Below, piece by piece: positions 53,912 through 63,368 of a DNA stretch of 64,000 bases (the stretch's first letter is position 1; each line of letters opens with the position of its first letter). The notes under the pieces are model-generated. The model saw nothing but the letters and a program-made list of their open reading frames with translations. It was not told the DNA's origin and made no database searches. The translations under genes and the position numbers were made by a program. The stretch is from CAZNER01 sp964572065 (lineage in GTDB: Bacteria > Patescibacteriota > Dojkabacteria > JAHIVN01), in contig CAZNER010000001.1 of the NCBI GenBank assembly GCA_964572065.1, positions 9,807 through 73,806 on the forward strand, in the 5' to 3' direction.

Positions 53912-55906
53912 TTAAGTTAAAAAATCAAATTTATGTTTTTCCAATCCTGTTAATTTTTCTTTCCAATCCTTCATAAAAACATCTCTACTGTTATTATAAT
54001 ATTGTTCAACTTGGGGACTCATAGAACCGTGTTGCATATGTATAATAGACGCTAAACCATTATATAAAATAGTATAGCCAGCTTCTATAGCTCTAAGCAT
54101 CATTTCTGTTTCCTCATAATACATAAAATATCTTTCATCAAAACCTTTTAATTCATCAAAAACTTCTTGCTTCCATAACATACAACAACCAGACACTCCT
54201 TGTACTTTTTTAACATAATTGTATTGACCCCGATCCATCTCTAGTCCCCCAAAATTGTGTCCTTTAAAAGTATTTGTAGGCATTAAGGTGCCCGCAGACA
54301 TTATATTGCCATCCAAGTTAATACATTTAGGCCCAACACAAGCAACTTTATCATCAAAAGAATATAAAGTATCACTTAAAATAGTTAACCAATAAGCGTC
54401 ACATACAATAGTATCATTATTCAAAAACAAGTAATCTACATTACCAAACTGTTCTTTTGCAAAAGTAACTCCTTGATTACAAGCTTTTGCAAAACCTTTA
54501 TTCTCATTATTAAGTATAGCATAACAAAACTTTTGATTTTGTAACTGCTGTCTTGTTTCATCTGTAGAATTGTTATCTACCACAATAAGTTCATAATCTA
54601 TATGTTGTCTGCTTTGTTGTGTATTATGTATTATAGACTCAATACACTGTTTTGTAAGCTGCCATTTATTATAAGTAACAAAAATAATCGCTATTTTTTT
54701 TCTTGCCGCAACTTTAGATTTCTTTGGATAAAATAATTTATCAAAATATTTAAACCCTCTATTATTTAAATGATAATCTAACTTTTCAGCTGCCTTATCC
54801 CAAGACCAATTTTTTCTTATAATTTCAGATTGTTCTAATGCTTTTTCTTTATATAATTTATATTTATCATAACTTTCTTGCATACTTTTACATAATTGTT
54901 TTAAATCAAAAAAGGCACACATATGATCAGGTTCGTAAACATTCTTCCATGCTAATATATTTGATATAGGTTTTAAAATGGGTTTTAAAGGTAATGTCAA
55001 TTTAGGATCGAGATAATCTACTGGAGCACTCCAATTAACCCAAATTATAGGTAAACCAGTTGCCGCAAGCTGTATATGCCATAATCCCCAACCTTCGTAT
55101 GAAGGCAATACCGCAACCTGACAAGATCTTGCAAGTTCTGATAATTCTTCTTTTTTCATTTCTCCATGTACTAGATAAATATCAGGACAATCTTCTTCTT
55201 TTATCTTATTCTTCTTGCAAAAATCTCGCTTTATATCTCTTATGCGTTTAAGGCAAAAATCTCTATCAAAAATACTATTTGATATCATATATGTTTTAAT
55301 AATTAACCCTACCTCTTTATTACCTCTAAATTGATATAAAAAACTTGATATAATCCGTCCAATACCTTTTCTATCAACATCCCCCTGACCCCACTGCCCT
55401 CCGGTTAAAAAATTAAATCTAGTCTTTATCCCTTGACTTTTTAAATCAAAAACCTTTCCATCCGGTTGAAATAATTTAACATCTACCCCGCCTGGTTGTA
55501 TTTTCATTGGTACTACAACTCCACTGTTTCTAAAGGTTTCTAAATTAAAAGAAGAAGGTACAAAAACTTCATCCATGGCATTGCAAAAATGTACCCATTT
55601 TAATGATATTCTATCAGTTTCGAGCATTGAAAAACCTATATTATATTTACAGTTGGGTTTAAATTCGTGGGCTATAGATAAATGTAATAAAGTAGTATTT
55701 TTATAATAAATTTTTTGATTACACAATTGCATTAATAATTTTTTATCCTTTTTATCTACATCAATAAGATCAGAATTAACCCATACCAAATTATCAACTT
55801 GTATATGATACTTTCCAGTTTTATGTAACCGTAAAATTAAATTTCTAGCGAATTCACTATAACCTGAGATATCCCATATTGGCGCTCTAAACAATAAAGA
55901 AATCAC
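53912..55906 (-). CDS. Bifunctional GT4-GT2 glycosyltransferase, 664 aa
   Basis: N-terminal GT4 module (1-385): WDISGYSEFARNLILRL, IQPGGVDVKLFQPDG, FLTGGQWGQGDVDRKGIGRI and AVLPSYEGWGLWHIQLAATG. C-terminal GT2 module (405-664): KIAIIFVTYNKWQLTKQCIE, LIVVDNNSTDETRQQL, YLFLNNDTIV and GFDERYFMYYEETEMMLRA. Two enzymes in one chain, probably making adjacent linkages. GTG start with GGAGG 4 bases upstream. Confidence 0.87.
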   Translation of the reverse strand: MISLLFRAPIWDISGYSEFARNLILRLHKTGKYHIQVDNLVWVNSDLIDVDKKDKKLLMQLCNQKIYYKNTTLLHLSIAHEFKPNCKYNIGFSMLETDRISLKWVHFCNAMDEVFVPSSFNLETFRNSGVVVPMKIQPGGVDVKLFQPDGKVFDLKSQGIKTRFNFLTGGQWGQGDVDRKGIGRIISSFLYQFRGNKEVGLIIKTYMISNSIFDRDFCLKRIRDIKRDFCKKNKIKEEDCPDIYLVHGEMKKEELSELARSCQVAVLPSYEGWGLWHIQLAATGLPIIWVNWSAPVDYLDPKLTLPLKPILKPISNILAWKNVYEPDHMCAFFDLKQLCKSMQESYDKYKLYKEKALEQSEIIRKNWSWDKAAEKLDYHLNNRGFKYFDKLFYPKKSKVAARKKIAIIFVTYNKWQLTKQCIESIIHNTQQSRQHIDYELIVVDNNSTDETRQQLQNQKFCYAILNNENKGFAKACNQGVTFAKEQFGNVDYLFLNNDTIVCDAYWLTILSDTLYSFDDKVACVGPKCINLDGNIMSAGTLMPTNTFKGHNFGGLEMDRGQYNYVKKVQGVSGCCMLWKQEVFDELKGFDERYFMYYEETEMMLRAIEAGYTILYNGLASIIHMQHGSMSPQVEQYYNNSRDVFMKDWKEKLTGLEKHKFDFLT

Positions 55907-55916
55907 AAAACCTCCT

Positions 55917-56612
55917 CTATTCTTCTATTTTTTGAGTGTAATTAAACCTACCTCTATCTTGTGTTATAGTAATATTTCGCTTGTGTAATAAATTTGGAAT
56001 AATTTTTTCAAAATATCTTTGATTTAATCCTTGCCTTAAAGCTGTACGTTTATGTTTTAATATAAAAGAAGAAGTAGCTATTTCCATCTCTCCATAAATC
56101 TGTTCATGCAAAACTCCCGCATAATATTGATCTCCAGTATAAACAAACAATCTGTATTGCCAATCTGGTCCTGGATTTTGTATTTTTTCTCCCACGTAAG
56201 TAACCCTTTTAAAACCAATACAATTCTTTCCTTGGTCTAGTGTTTTCTGTTCTAACTGTTCTATCTTAGAATATAATTTTGGATCTAATATTTCATCTGC
56301 GTCTATACTTAAAACCCAACAATAATTTAAATTATATTTTTCAAGTATTTCTTTTTTTATTACAGAAAGGGCATAATTGCGTTGTATTTGAAACATATTA
56401 GGTATATTACTATCCCATTTATGTTCAGAAACAACATACGTACAAGTATTGCAACCTTTTAAAGTATTATTAACTCTAGAAACGGTATCATCGGTAGAAC
56501 CTCCATCTATTATAAATAAATAATTTACTGTAGGAATTAACGACTTAAGACTGTTCTCTATATAGTCTGCTTCATTTAAAGTAATTATATAACCAACAGT
56601 TGGAGGATGCAT
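55917..56612 (-). CDS. GT2 glycosyltransferase, 231 aa
   Basis: VGYIITLNEADYIENSLKSL, LFIIDGGSTDDTVSRV, and the DxD region VLSIDADEILDP; resembles the WaaE/KdtX-like branch of GT2 (AxxSxDADExL, then QRN and RLF segments). Abuts the GT4 gene upstream with no gap. Confidence 0.85.
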   Translation of the reverse strand: MHPPTVGYIITLNEADYIENSLKSLIPTVNYLFIIDGGSTDDTVSRVNNTLKGCNTCTYVVSEHKWDSNIPNMFQIQRNYALSVIKKEILEKYNLNYCWVLSIDADEILDPKLYSKIEQLEQKTLDQGKNCIGFKRVTYVGEKIQNPGPDWQYRLFVYTGDQYYAGVLHEQIYGEMEIATSSFILKHKRTALRQGLNQRYFEKIIPNLLHKRNITITQDRGRFNYTQKIEE

Positions 56613-57830
56613 TTACGCCTTTCTAATAAAAAAATCTGGTCTATCGATAATATCACTATTTATAAGTTTATCAGCTAATTTTAAAAATTTACCTCCTACC
56701 ATAGAAGCCTCAAATTCTTGTTGTACAAAGTCTCTACAAGAAACGCTTTTTTGTCGTATTTCATCTTGATGATTATAAATATATTCTAATTTATTAAGTA
56801 CTGCTTCATCAGATACCAAATCTTGATAAATTAGCGTTAAACCGTGCCCTGATAACATATGTCTTATATCAGGAGGAAGTAACCAACCAAGTTTACCTTC
56901 TGCTAATTTATGTTTTTGTGCTGCTGTATCTGTTACCAGACAAGGAGTACCACAAGCCATAGCCTCTATTTCTCCTAGACCAAAACCTTCATTGTAAGAT
57001 ATATTTACAAACACGTCTATATAATTATATAACTCCCTCAAATATGATCTTTTTTGATTAGTAGCATTAGATACAATAATTAACTCTTCTTTAGAATCAC
57101 CTAGAAAATGCGTCTTTGCTTTAAATAAATTAGGCCCTCTTAAATCTGTAGGATTTGTATGTAATACTAATCCTACATCTTTGTGTCGTTTCATAAACTT
57201 TCCAAATATACGAATTAAATCTGGTAATCTTTTCCTATCTATATTTGCCTCCACAGTACCAAACCATAACTTAACTCTTTTTGCTTCGCTCATACAATTT
57301 TGTCTGAGTAAATCTGGAAATACTTGCATCTCTTTTTTACGCATAGGTTTATAAACTCTAGTATCTACACAATGGGGTATATATTCAATATTGTCTATAC
57401 CATTTTGTTTTAATAAATTATAGGTAAACAAAGAAGCGCAAACAACTTTTGATACTGAAGCGTAAAAAGGAACGTTATTAAAAGGGAATGGATCGTTGTC
57501 CCATAAGTGCCAAAAAAGAAAAGGACCAAACTTTCGTATGTCCTTTTCTAGCATAAAAAGATATTCAAAAAACCTAACATCTGCTAACGCAATAAATATA
57601 TCAGGTTTTAAATCGTGTATAATTTTTCTGACTTGATGTAATTCTCCTGAACCAGGTACTGAATATACTTCAATACCCTCATAAATATAAAATTTAGATT
57701 TAGGTCTTGGAGTCATAGCTATGCAAGATACAATATGGTTTTGTTTTAAAAAATGTTTGCACACCTCTAACGTCTGTTGTCCGTAGCCACTATGTACATC
57801 AGGAGGTTCACTCATCCAAACAATATGCAT
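56613..57830 (-). CDS. GT4 glycosyltransferase, 405 aa; first gene of the glycan cluster
   Basis: MSEPPDVHSGYGQQTLEVCK (GT4 N-terminal glycine loop), YIPHCVDTRVYKPM, RVKLWFGTVEANIDRKRLPD and the EX7E region SYNEGFGLGEIEAMACGTPC. AAGGA precedes the ATG. The 78-base gap before it is A/T-rich with an AT-only inverted repeat but no convincing promoter. Confidence 0.88.
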   Translation of the reverse strand: MHIVWMSEPPDVHSGYGQQTLEVCKHFLKQNHIVSCIAMTPRPKSKFYIYEGIEVYSVPGSGELHQVRKIIHDLKPDIFIALADVRFFEYLFMLEKDIRKFGPFLFWHLWDNDPFPFNNVPFYASVSKVVCASLFTYNLLKQNGIDNIEYIPHCVDTRVYKPMRKKEMQVFPDLLRQNCMSEAKRVKLWFGTVEANIDRKRLPDLIRIFGKFMKRHKDVGLVLHTNPTDLRGPNLFKAKTHFLGDSKEELIIVSNATNQKRSYLRELYNYIDVFVNISYNEGFGLGEIEAMACGTPCLVTDTAAQKHKLAEGKLGWLLPPDIRHMLSGHGLTLIYQDLVSDEAVLNKLEYIYNHQDEIRQKSVSCRDFVQQEFEASMVGGKFLKLADKLINSDIIDRPDFFIRKA

Positions 57831-57908
57831 AAAAATCCTTTTAACAAAAAATTAAAAACAACTTTATCAATATAATACAAAAAAAATAAAAAATTTCTAT
57901 GAACTTTT

Positions 57909-58130
57909 TTATTTTTTAGTGGTTGTATAGGAATGTTTTAAAGCGTCTAAAAAAATAATCAAAGCGCCACCTACTGCAGGACCAAGACAATCTGTTAAAT
58001 CCCCGGCCGTAACAAAACGATTCCAATTAGCAATTACAAGGGGTATTAAAGTTACTATAAAAACTTTACAACCTTTTATAATAGACCGCAACCAATTTAT
58101 TTTTTTAAAATCAAAATTAGATAATTTCAT
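57909..58130 (-). CDS. Holin-like small membrane protein, 73 aa
   Basis: One or two hydrophobic segments (SIIKGCKVFIVTLIPLVIAN about 16-35; GPAVGGALIIFLDALKH about 50-66) with charged ends. Lies immediately after the endolysin, overlapping it by 4 bases, with AAGGAGG before the ATG. Class II-like holin by size and topology; identification is from context and shape. Confidence 0.7.
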   Translation of the reverse strand: MKLSNFDFKKINWLRSIIKGCKVFIVTLIPLVIANWNRFVTAGDLTDCLGPAVGGALIIFLDALKHSYTTTKK

Positions 58131-58915
58131 TTTTGACCTCCTTTAGGTTTTAATAAAGAACGAACCCAAGTATACAATATGTTAAATAACGATTGTTTAC
58201 TGGTTGTTTTTACTGCATCTACTTGATTCGATACTTTGTGTTCTAACTGTTTGTACCGACTGCTTAGGTCGTTTACTTTGCGTTGTAACTCAATTTGCCT
58301 TTTTATAAGAGGAATTTTAATATTTGTTATTCTTTCCTCATATAATAAATTAAAATAAATATCCCAACGAAAACCATCACCAGGATCAATTTTACGACCA
58401 TATTTGACATTTGGATTTTTGTCTCTCAAATTATTAGTTACAGCATACCAACCAGCAACGTTTTGGTGTCCTAAAATATAATCAAACTTATAACCTATAG
58501 ATTCAAGATATAAAGTTAAAGATACTAAAGATTCGTATTGTTCAATAGTAAATAAACCTTCTTTCAATCCTAAACATTCTACTCCTATACTAAAATCGTT
58601 TACTGATACTTTTTTTGCAGTATCAGGAAGTATTGAACGACCTGCATGATAAGCTGTATACTTAGGATCTACTAATAAATAAATATTACCTGCTCTGTCA
58701 ATTAAAAAGTGAGCTGAATATTTATAATCTTTTAGAATTTCAATAACGGAAGCTACATCAAAAGGATTTTGAGGATTAGTATTAAGGGCTGAAATATAAT
58801 GGAAAAGTAAAGTATTAACATTTTCTCCCTCCGGGCGGCTTTTATAAAGACCCGCAGTTGTAAAACTTTTCTGATATTTTGTTATAAAATCTTTTTCTGT
58901 AATTTTTCGTACCAT
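58127..58915 (-). CDS. Endolysin: N-acetylmuramoyl-L-alanine amidase (Amidase_2)
   Basis: 262 aa. Zinc-amidase features: NTLLFHYISAL (first His at 39), SAHFLIDRAGNIYLLVDP, TAYHAGRSILP, SIGVECLGLKEG, and YILGHQNVAGWYA with KIDPGDGFRWD supplying the later ligands. After residue 200 there is a coiled-coil stretch and a basic amphipathic end, in place of a known wall-binding domain. Ribosome binding site AGGA 7 bases before the ATG. Confidence 0.88.
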   Translation of the reverse strand: MVRKITEKDFITKYQKSFTTAGLYKSRPEGENVNTLLFHYISALNTNPQNPFDVASVIEILKDYKYSAHFLIDRAGNIYLLVDPKYTAYHAGRSILPDTAKKVSVNDFSIGVECLGLKEGLFTIEQYESLVSLTLYLESIGYKFDYILGHQNVAGWYAVTNNLRDKNPNVKYGRKIDPGDGFRWDIYFNLLYEERITNIKIPLIKRQIELQRKVNDLSSRYKQLEHKVSNQVDAVKTTSKQSLFNILYTWVRSLLKPKGGQK

Positions 58916-58948
58916 TCTTAAGTCCTATTAATTATACAGCTCTGTAAT

Positions 58949-58957
58949 ATTATAGCA
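58949..58957 (-). promoter_or_regulatory. Extended -10 promoter for the lysis genes
   Basis: Minus strand TGCTATAAT, an extended -10 (TGn-TATAAT), about 35 bases before the endolysin ATG. No good -35 box; the upstream DNA is 107 bp of pure A/T that could act as an UP element. Confidence 0.5.
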
Positions 58958-58958
58958 C

Positions 58959-59065
58959 TTTTAATTAATAATATTATTATAATTATATAAATATAATTAT
59001 AATTATTAATTATAATAAATAAATAAATATTTTTATTAAAAAATAATTATTTTTATTATTTTAAA
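58959..59065. other. 107-bp tract of only A and T
   Basis: Between the fibre-side coiled-coil gene and the lysis genes there is not one G or C for 107 bases, with many short inverted A/T repeats. A weak hairpin (ATACCTAAAGGTAT, 59068-59081) next to it may act as a terminator for the upstream gene. Could be a promoter UP region, a melting site or an origin-type element. Confidence 0.7.
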
Positions 59066-59107
59066 GAATACCTAAAGGTATATAATAAACGGAACTGTTT
59101 ACGATTT

Positions 59108-59605
59108 TTAAGCCTTTTTCGCGTTTCCCGCTTGATCTTGTATTTGCCTTAATTGTTCCTGTGTTTGTTTAAGTTGTTGTTCTACTTGAGCTTTTTGATT
59201 ACCCACCTGCGCTCTCTCTAATCTAATTGTTTCCAATTCTTTTTGCAATTCATTCCGTTTATTATTAGCCGCATCTCTTTCTAGATGTGCCTGATGTAAT
59301 TTATCAGTTAATTGTTTTCTTAACTCTTCTTTTTCTTTTTCCATGGTTTGTACTTTATCATACAACTGATTGCGGGAAACTGTTATGCGTTGTAAATTTG
59401 CAAGTATACTGTTTAGAATACTACTAAAGTCATTTACCGATTGTAGTATAACAAGTTTCTGATTGTTAAAAAATTGTTCAAAATCTTCTGAGGTTACAAT
59501 TCTCTTTTGTTGTTCTTGATTAGGATTGATATTTTGTACTTGCGAATTTTGTTGCTGTTGTTGATTAGGAATGATTACTTGGGGTTTATTTTGTTGGGCG
59601 TTCAT
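59108..59605 (-). CDS. Gln-rich coiled-coil protein, 165 aa
   Basis: Disordered Q/N-rich N-terminus (NKPQVIIPNQQQQQNSQVQN), then from about residue 60 a long continuous coiled coil (VQTMEKEKEELRKQLTDKLH...). The ATG at MNAQQNK has AAAGGAGG 8 bases upstream and is preferred to one 9 codons earlier. Sits with virion genes, so a scaffold or fibre-associated role is possible. Confidence 0.68.
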   Translation of the reverse strand: MNAQQNKPQVIIPNQQQQQNSQVQNINPNQEQQKRIVTSEDFEQFFNNQKLVILQSVNDFSSILNSILANLQRITVSRNQLYDKVQTMEKEKEELRKQLTDKLHQAHLERDAANNKRNELQKELETIRLERAQVGNQKAQVEQQLKQTQEQLRQIQDQAGNAKKA

Positions 59606-59658
59606 AAAAGGTTCCTCCTTTTTATCTTTCATACTTTCTTATTTTAAATTATTAAATT

Positions 59659-59778
59659 TTAAATTATAGGACTAATAGCCTTTGGCCATATACGTAAAAC
59701 AATATGACACCATACTGTCCATTTTATTAAATGTTTTAACTTGTTAGTATAACACATTCGAAAAGGAACTTTAAACAC
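59659..59778 (-). CDS. Very small hydrophobic/basic protein, 39 aa
   Basis: GTG start with AAAAAGGAGG 9 bases upstream, reading MFKVPFRMCYTNKLKHLIKW then TVWCHIVLRIWPKAISPII and TAA. The strong ribosome binding site would otherwise have no gene. It lies in the 248-base gap between the fibre protein and the coiled-coil gene; the rest of the gap is A/T-rich without other signals. Confidence 0.45.
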   Translation of the reverse strand: MFKVPFRMCYTNKLKHLIKWTVWCHIVLRIWPKAISPII

Positions 59779-59853
59779 AACTAATCACCTCCTTTTTATA
59801 TTTTTTATATTTTATAATAACTTTTTTTGTGTTTTTTATTTAAGTATACAAAA

Positions 59854-62628
59854 TTAAATCATATCGTGAAAAACATGACAAATTAAGTATAACTCTCCAG
59901 TAAAAGCTGTATTAGTACTATTATTTATAAAACACAATTTAATATCTGAACCGTCATCATAAAAACCAAGACCCCTAGTTTCTGGGGTGCCTGTACCTTC
60001 GTGTATGCCGTGTTGTCCTCTAGCTGGTAAAGACCCTCCAGGAATGGATGACCAACTAACTGTTCTAAAAGATGCTGGAGTAGCAGCAGTAGGATCATCC
60101 CAAGGTATACCACCATCCCCAGGAACGGCATTTAAGCCATCACCATAAATCCAACCACTAGCATCTCCTGTTTTATCATCATCCACTTCGGCATTAGGAT
60201 CTCTATAAGCTAATTCTATATACCAAACTGTTTGTCTAGCTGGTATACCAGTTATCAGATCATAAATACCCGATTCTCCTTCTCCTTGACAAGGTACATT
60301 AGCTGTAGTAGATAAAGCAAATACTAAAGGACCTCCATATTCTTCTAAATAATCTGTAGTAGAAGTAGCACTAGTATTTAAAGCTAAACAATGTTGTACT
60401 ATTGTATCCCAAGAAACAGACCCGTTTTCTACTCCTATTAATGTATGTTTTAGTTGCATCGTATATTCAGAAGCCATTGTAGTGCCATCAAAATACCCTG
60501 AATAATTATTTGCGTTATTTGCTACTGTAGAATATATACCATAATTAGTACTTCCGCCAGTAGCCGTAACACTTATACCATAGTTTGTACCATCACCGTT
60601 AGCTGAGGCATAAAGACCCATAGCTTCTTTATCACTTCTTGATGTCGCTTTACTATAAGTACCTACAGATACTACTCCACCACTAGCTATAGTACTTTCC
60701 GTCCAAATACCTACAGCCCTGCCTTGAGTTTCACTAGTATCTGCGTCAATTCTTATTGCTGCCGCAGTATCCGTTAAAGTAGTAACTCCAGATGTAAAAT
60801 CTACACTTAAATAGTCAGATAATACTGAATGACCGGTTATAGCTACATCCTCCGCAACTGTTAAATCCCCTGCAAGTACTAAATCTCCATCATCAGTAAC
60901 ATACGTACTATTAGCATTTAAATATAAATTAGACTGGTGCGTTGAATCATAATACGCATAAATACCGATATTACCTGTAGCTCCTCGATGTTCTATTCTA
61001 AAATGGGCATTCGGCTTAGATGCCTGATCAGAATCTGGATAAAATCGCATACCTGTTGTATCATAAGAATCTGCATAAATATGACAAGCATTAACAAAAT
61101 ATAATCTACCTTGTTTGACATACATAGCAACATCAGCTGGTTCTGGTTGTAAATATAAACGCATATTATTAGGTGATTCGCTTGAAGTAAGCGCGTATAA
61201 AGCTATAGCTCCGTCACCCCCAGCTACATTATAAGGACTTACTCCAAATCTATATTTTGCTGCGCTATCTCTATCAGGTACAAAATATAAAGTACCGCCA
61301 TTATTACAAATACTACCACTTGGATCTACAAATACCCCATCATCAGTACCGGAATGAGAATTTAAAAACAAATAAGCTGGATCATCAGCACTATCATTGC
61401 CATATGCAAGTAATGTAATATTAGCTCCAGCATCTACATCATCAACTTTTAATCTTGTATTTGTATAACCTATAGGTTGTGGGTATATTTCGAAATAGCC
61501 AGAAGAACCACAAACTCTTGTACCATATATATGCCCATCTTCATTTACATAAGTAGAATTAGTATTAAAATATAAATCAGTAAGTGCCCCATCTTCCATA
61601 GCTTTCAAAACCAATCTGGTACCTAGATCTACATATTCTAATTCGAAATGGGTAGTAGAGGCTTCACTCATGCTTGGATATAAATAAATAGAACCGTTAT
61701 CACTTCTAATAGACCCCGAATCTGATTCAATATAAAGATTATCAGCTCCAAAACTTGAACCTGGATCATCAGGACCCGCAATTAATCTATTTTCTGTATC
61801 TATTCTCATATTAGCACATTGAAACTCTATAGAACCTGAAGATGTAGTAATTCTATTATCATCAACTTTTCCAAAATATAAATTTCTTGCTCTTACTCCT
61901 CTATCTTCTTGGCCTGGGGATATCCAATCACTATCTGTTGCGAGCATTGATAAAACACCCCGTATTCTACTTAAGTTATCTCGTAAAGTCATCCCAGTCC
62001 ATGTAGAACCTGACGGTAATGTAGGTTCCGTAGTATCTCCCGGAATTTTATCTTGTAACACGTAGGTTGAAATCCATTGTTCATCTCTTAAATCAATTAA
62101 AGTACTTGTATCAATAGAACCAGATATATCAGTTGTAAATTTTGCAAGTATAACATCATCATCGCTTGTTAGTAATGTTTGCGAAGTTTGTATATTATAG
62201 CTATCATAATATCTAGTATAAAATTTACTACCTTCATCATCAGTTTCTATAGAACCAGATTGTTCGGCATAAGATACGTAAACATAGTAATCTGTACTTG
62301 GTACGCCAGAAAAAGAAATACCACTTCTCTGTGGTCTGGCATTTGGATGTAATGGATCTGAAGTACTAGATGGGGCATAAGGTACATTAATTAATTCCCC
62401 AGACCTAGTTATAGCAGAACCACTACATACAGAATAAGAATCAGTACCAACCGTTACTTCTAGATATTCGTCTCCTGGCTGCCCAACAATTGACCCTGAA
62501 CCTCCTTCAACGGGTTTGATAACTATATCATGTATAGTTCTTTGTAACGAATCAATTTTAGATAATTCAACGAAATCCAAATCTTGTTCATCTACCATCT
62601 GATCATTAAAAAAATCACTTCTTTGCAT
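59854..62628 (-). CDS. Tail-fibre or virion appendage protein, 924 aa
   Basis: Long Gly/Ser/Thr/Asp-rich, beta-type protein. N-terminal 1-200 look like a virion attachment part (LQRTIHDIVIKPVEGGSGSI). The middle (about 240-640) repeats a short unit with N(T/A)NSTYVxxDG (NTNSTYVNEDGHIYG, NANSTYVTDDGDLVL) and LYxxPxxxxxxxxFxI strands, as in fibre shafts. The C-terminal 650-924 includes GYFDGTTMASEYTMQLKHTL and a globular tip rich in aromatic residues. Receptor binding is likely; a chaperone-type end was not seen. Confidence 0.78.
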   Translation of the reverse strand: MQRSDFFNDQMVDEQDLDFVELSKIDSLQRTIHDIVIKPVEGGSGSIVGQPGDEYLEVTVGTDSYSVCSGSAITRSGELINVPYAPSSTSDPLHPNARPQRSGISFSGVPSTDYYVYVSYAEQSGSIETDDEGSKFYTRYYDSYNIQTSQTLLTSDDDVILAKFTTDISGSIDTSTLIDLRDEQWISTYVLQDKIPGDTTEPTLPSGSTWTGMTLRDNLSRIRGVLSMLATDSDWISPGQEDRGVRARNLYFGKVDDNRITTSSGSIEFQCANMRIDTENRLIAGPDDPGSSFGADNLYIESDSGSIRSDNGSIYLYPSMSEASTTHFELEYVDLGTRLVLKAMEDGALTDLYFNTNSTYVNEDGHIYGTRVCGSSGYFEIYPQPIGYTNTRLKVDDVDAGANITLLAYGNDSADDPAYLFLNSHSGTDDGVFVDPSGSICNNGGTLYFVPDRDSAAKYRFGVSPYNVAGGDGAIALYALTSSESPNNMRLYLQPEPADVAMYVKQGRLYFVNACHIYADSYDTTGMRFYPDSDQASKPNAHFRIEHRGATGNIGIYAYYDSTHQSNLYLNANSTYVTDDGDLVLAGDLTVAEDVAITGHSVLSDYLSVDFTSGVTTLTDTAAAIRIDADTSETQGRAVGIWTESTIASGGVVSVGTYSKATSRSDKEAMGLYASANGDGTNYGISVTATGGSTNYGIYSTVANNANNYSGYFDGTTMASEYTMQLKHTLIGVENGSVSWDTIVQHCLALNTSATSTTDYLEEYGGPLVFALSTTANVPCQGEGESGIYDLITGIPARQTVWYIELAYRDPNAEVDDDKTGDASGWIYGDGLNAVPGDGGIPWDDPTAATPASFRTVSWSSIPGGSLPARGQHGIHEGTGTPETRGLGFYDDGSDIKLCFINNSTNTAFTGELYLICHVFHDMI

Positions 62629-62641
62629 AATACCACCTCAC

Positions 62642-63367
62642 TTATAAACGTATTGCCATCGGATCTTGAGCTTCTCTGGCTTTATATGTAAATTGATGTA
62701 TTCTAAAGTCTTCAGAGCCAGAGGCATAAGCTGTAATTTTAAATTGTTGGTATTGTTCAACTGATCCTGAAGGATTAATATCATTTAACTGCGTTAAAGA
62801 GAATGGGTTATCACCTACCGACGCTGAATCTACTCCTTGCCTAACAAAAACAGCTCCTGATGCGTTATTAAATAATTCCCAACACCAATCATAATACCAA
62901 TTATATATACTACAATCAGTACCTAGATTTATAACTGGACTAATATAATTTTTACCATCTCCATCTGTTTCTTGTGTAATATATAAAGATTGGTTGTCAT
63001 AACTAAAATATTCTGAATCATAAGATCCGGAAAGCCAATCATCTGCGATGTATGGTACATAATGGGAATGATATACTATAACATCTCGTACATGAGCCGG
63101 TTTTAAAGTTCTTACAGAATTTTGCATATGAGACATAAGAGATCGAACAGATGAAGAACTTGGTAAAGAACCGCTTGGAATCCAATAATGATAAGTAGCT
63201 CCATGCCATCTGTTGTATTCATCATATAGTTTTGTTTCTGCACCAAGTTTAGAATGTGTTAAAACATATGTATTACCAGATTCTATTCCGTGATCATTTT
63301 GTAAATCTGTAAATGAAGTTGCTGAATTATATGTACTTTCATATGTATGAAAAACTTTAAGAGACAT
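62642..63367 (-). CDS. Virion structural protein, 241 aa
   Basis: Ser/Tyr/Asp-rich beta-type protein with SGS-type turns (WIPSGSLPSSSSVRSL, SGSYDSEYFSYD) like those in the fibre protein next to it. No membrane or enzyme motifs. Two bases separate it from the glycosyltransferase frame upstream. Probably a tail or baseplate component. Confidence 0.65.
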   Translation of the reverse strand: MSLKVFHTYESTYNSATSFTDLQNDHGIESGNTYVLTHSKLGAETKLYDEYNRWHGATYHYWIPSGSLPSSSSVRSLMSHMQNSVRTLKPAHVRDVIVYHSHYVPYIADDWLSGSYDSEYFSYDNQSLYITQETDGDGKNYISPVINLGTDCSIYNWYYDWCWELFNNASGAVFVRQGVDSASVGDNPFSLTQLNDINPSGSVEQYQQFKITAYASGSEDFRIHQFTYKAREAQDPMAIRL

Positions 63368-63368
63368 T

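Noticed and set aside
57881..57917. AT-only inverted repeat (A6TA6 / T6AT6) before the glycan cluster as a terminator
   Set aside because: No G-C pairs in the stem, and it overlaps the end of the holin gene; too weak to call.
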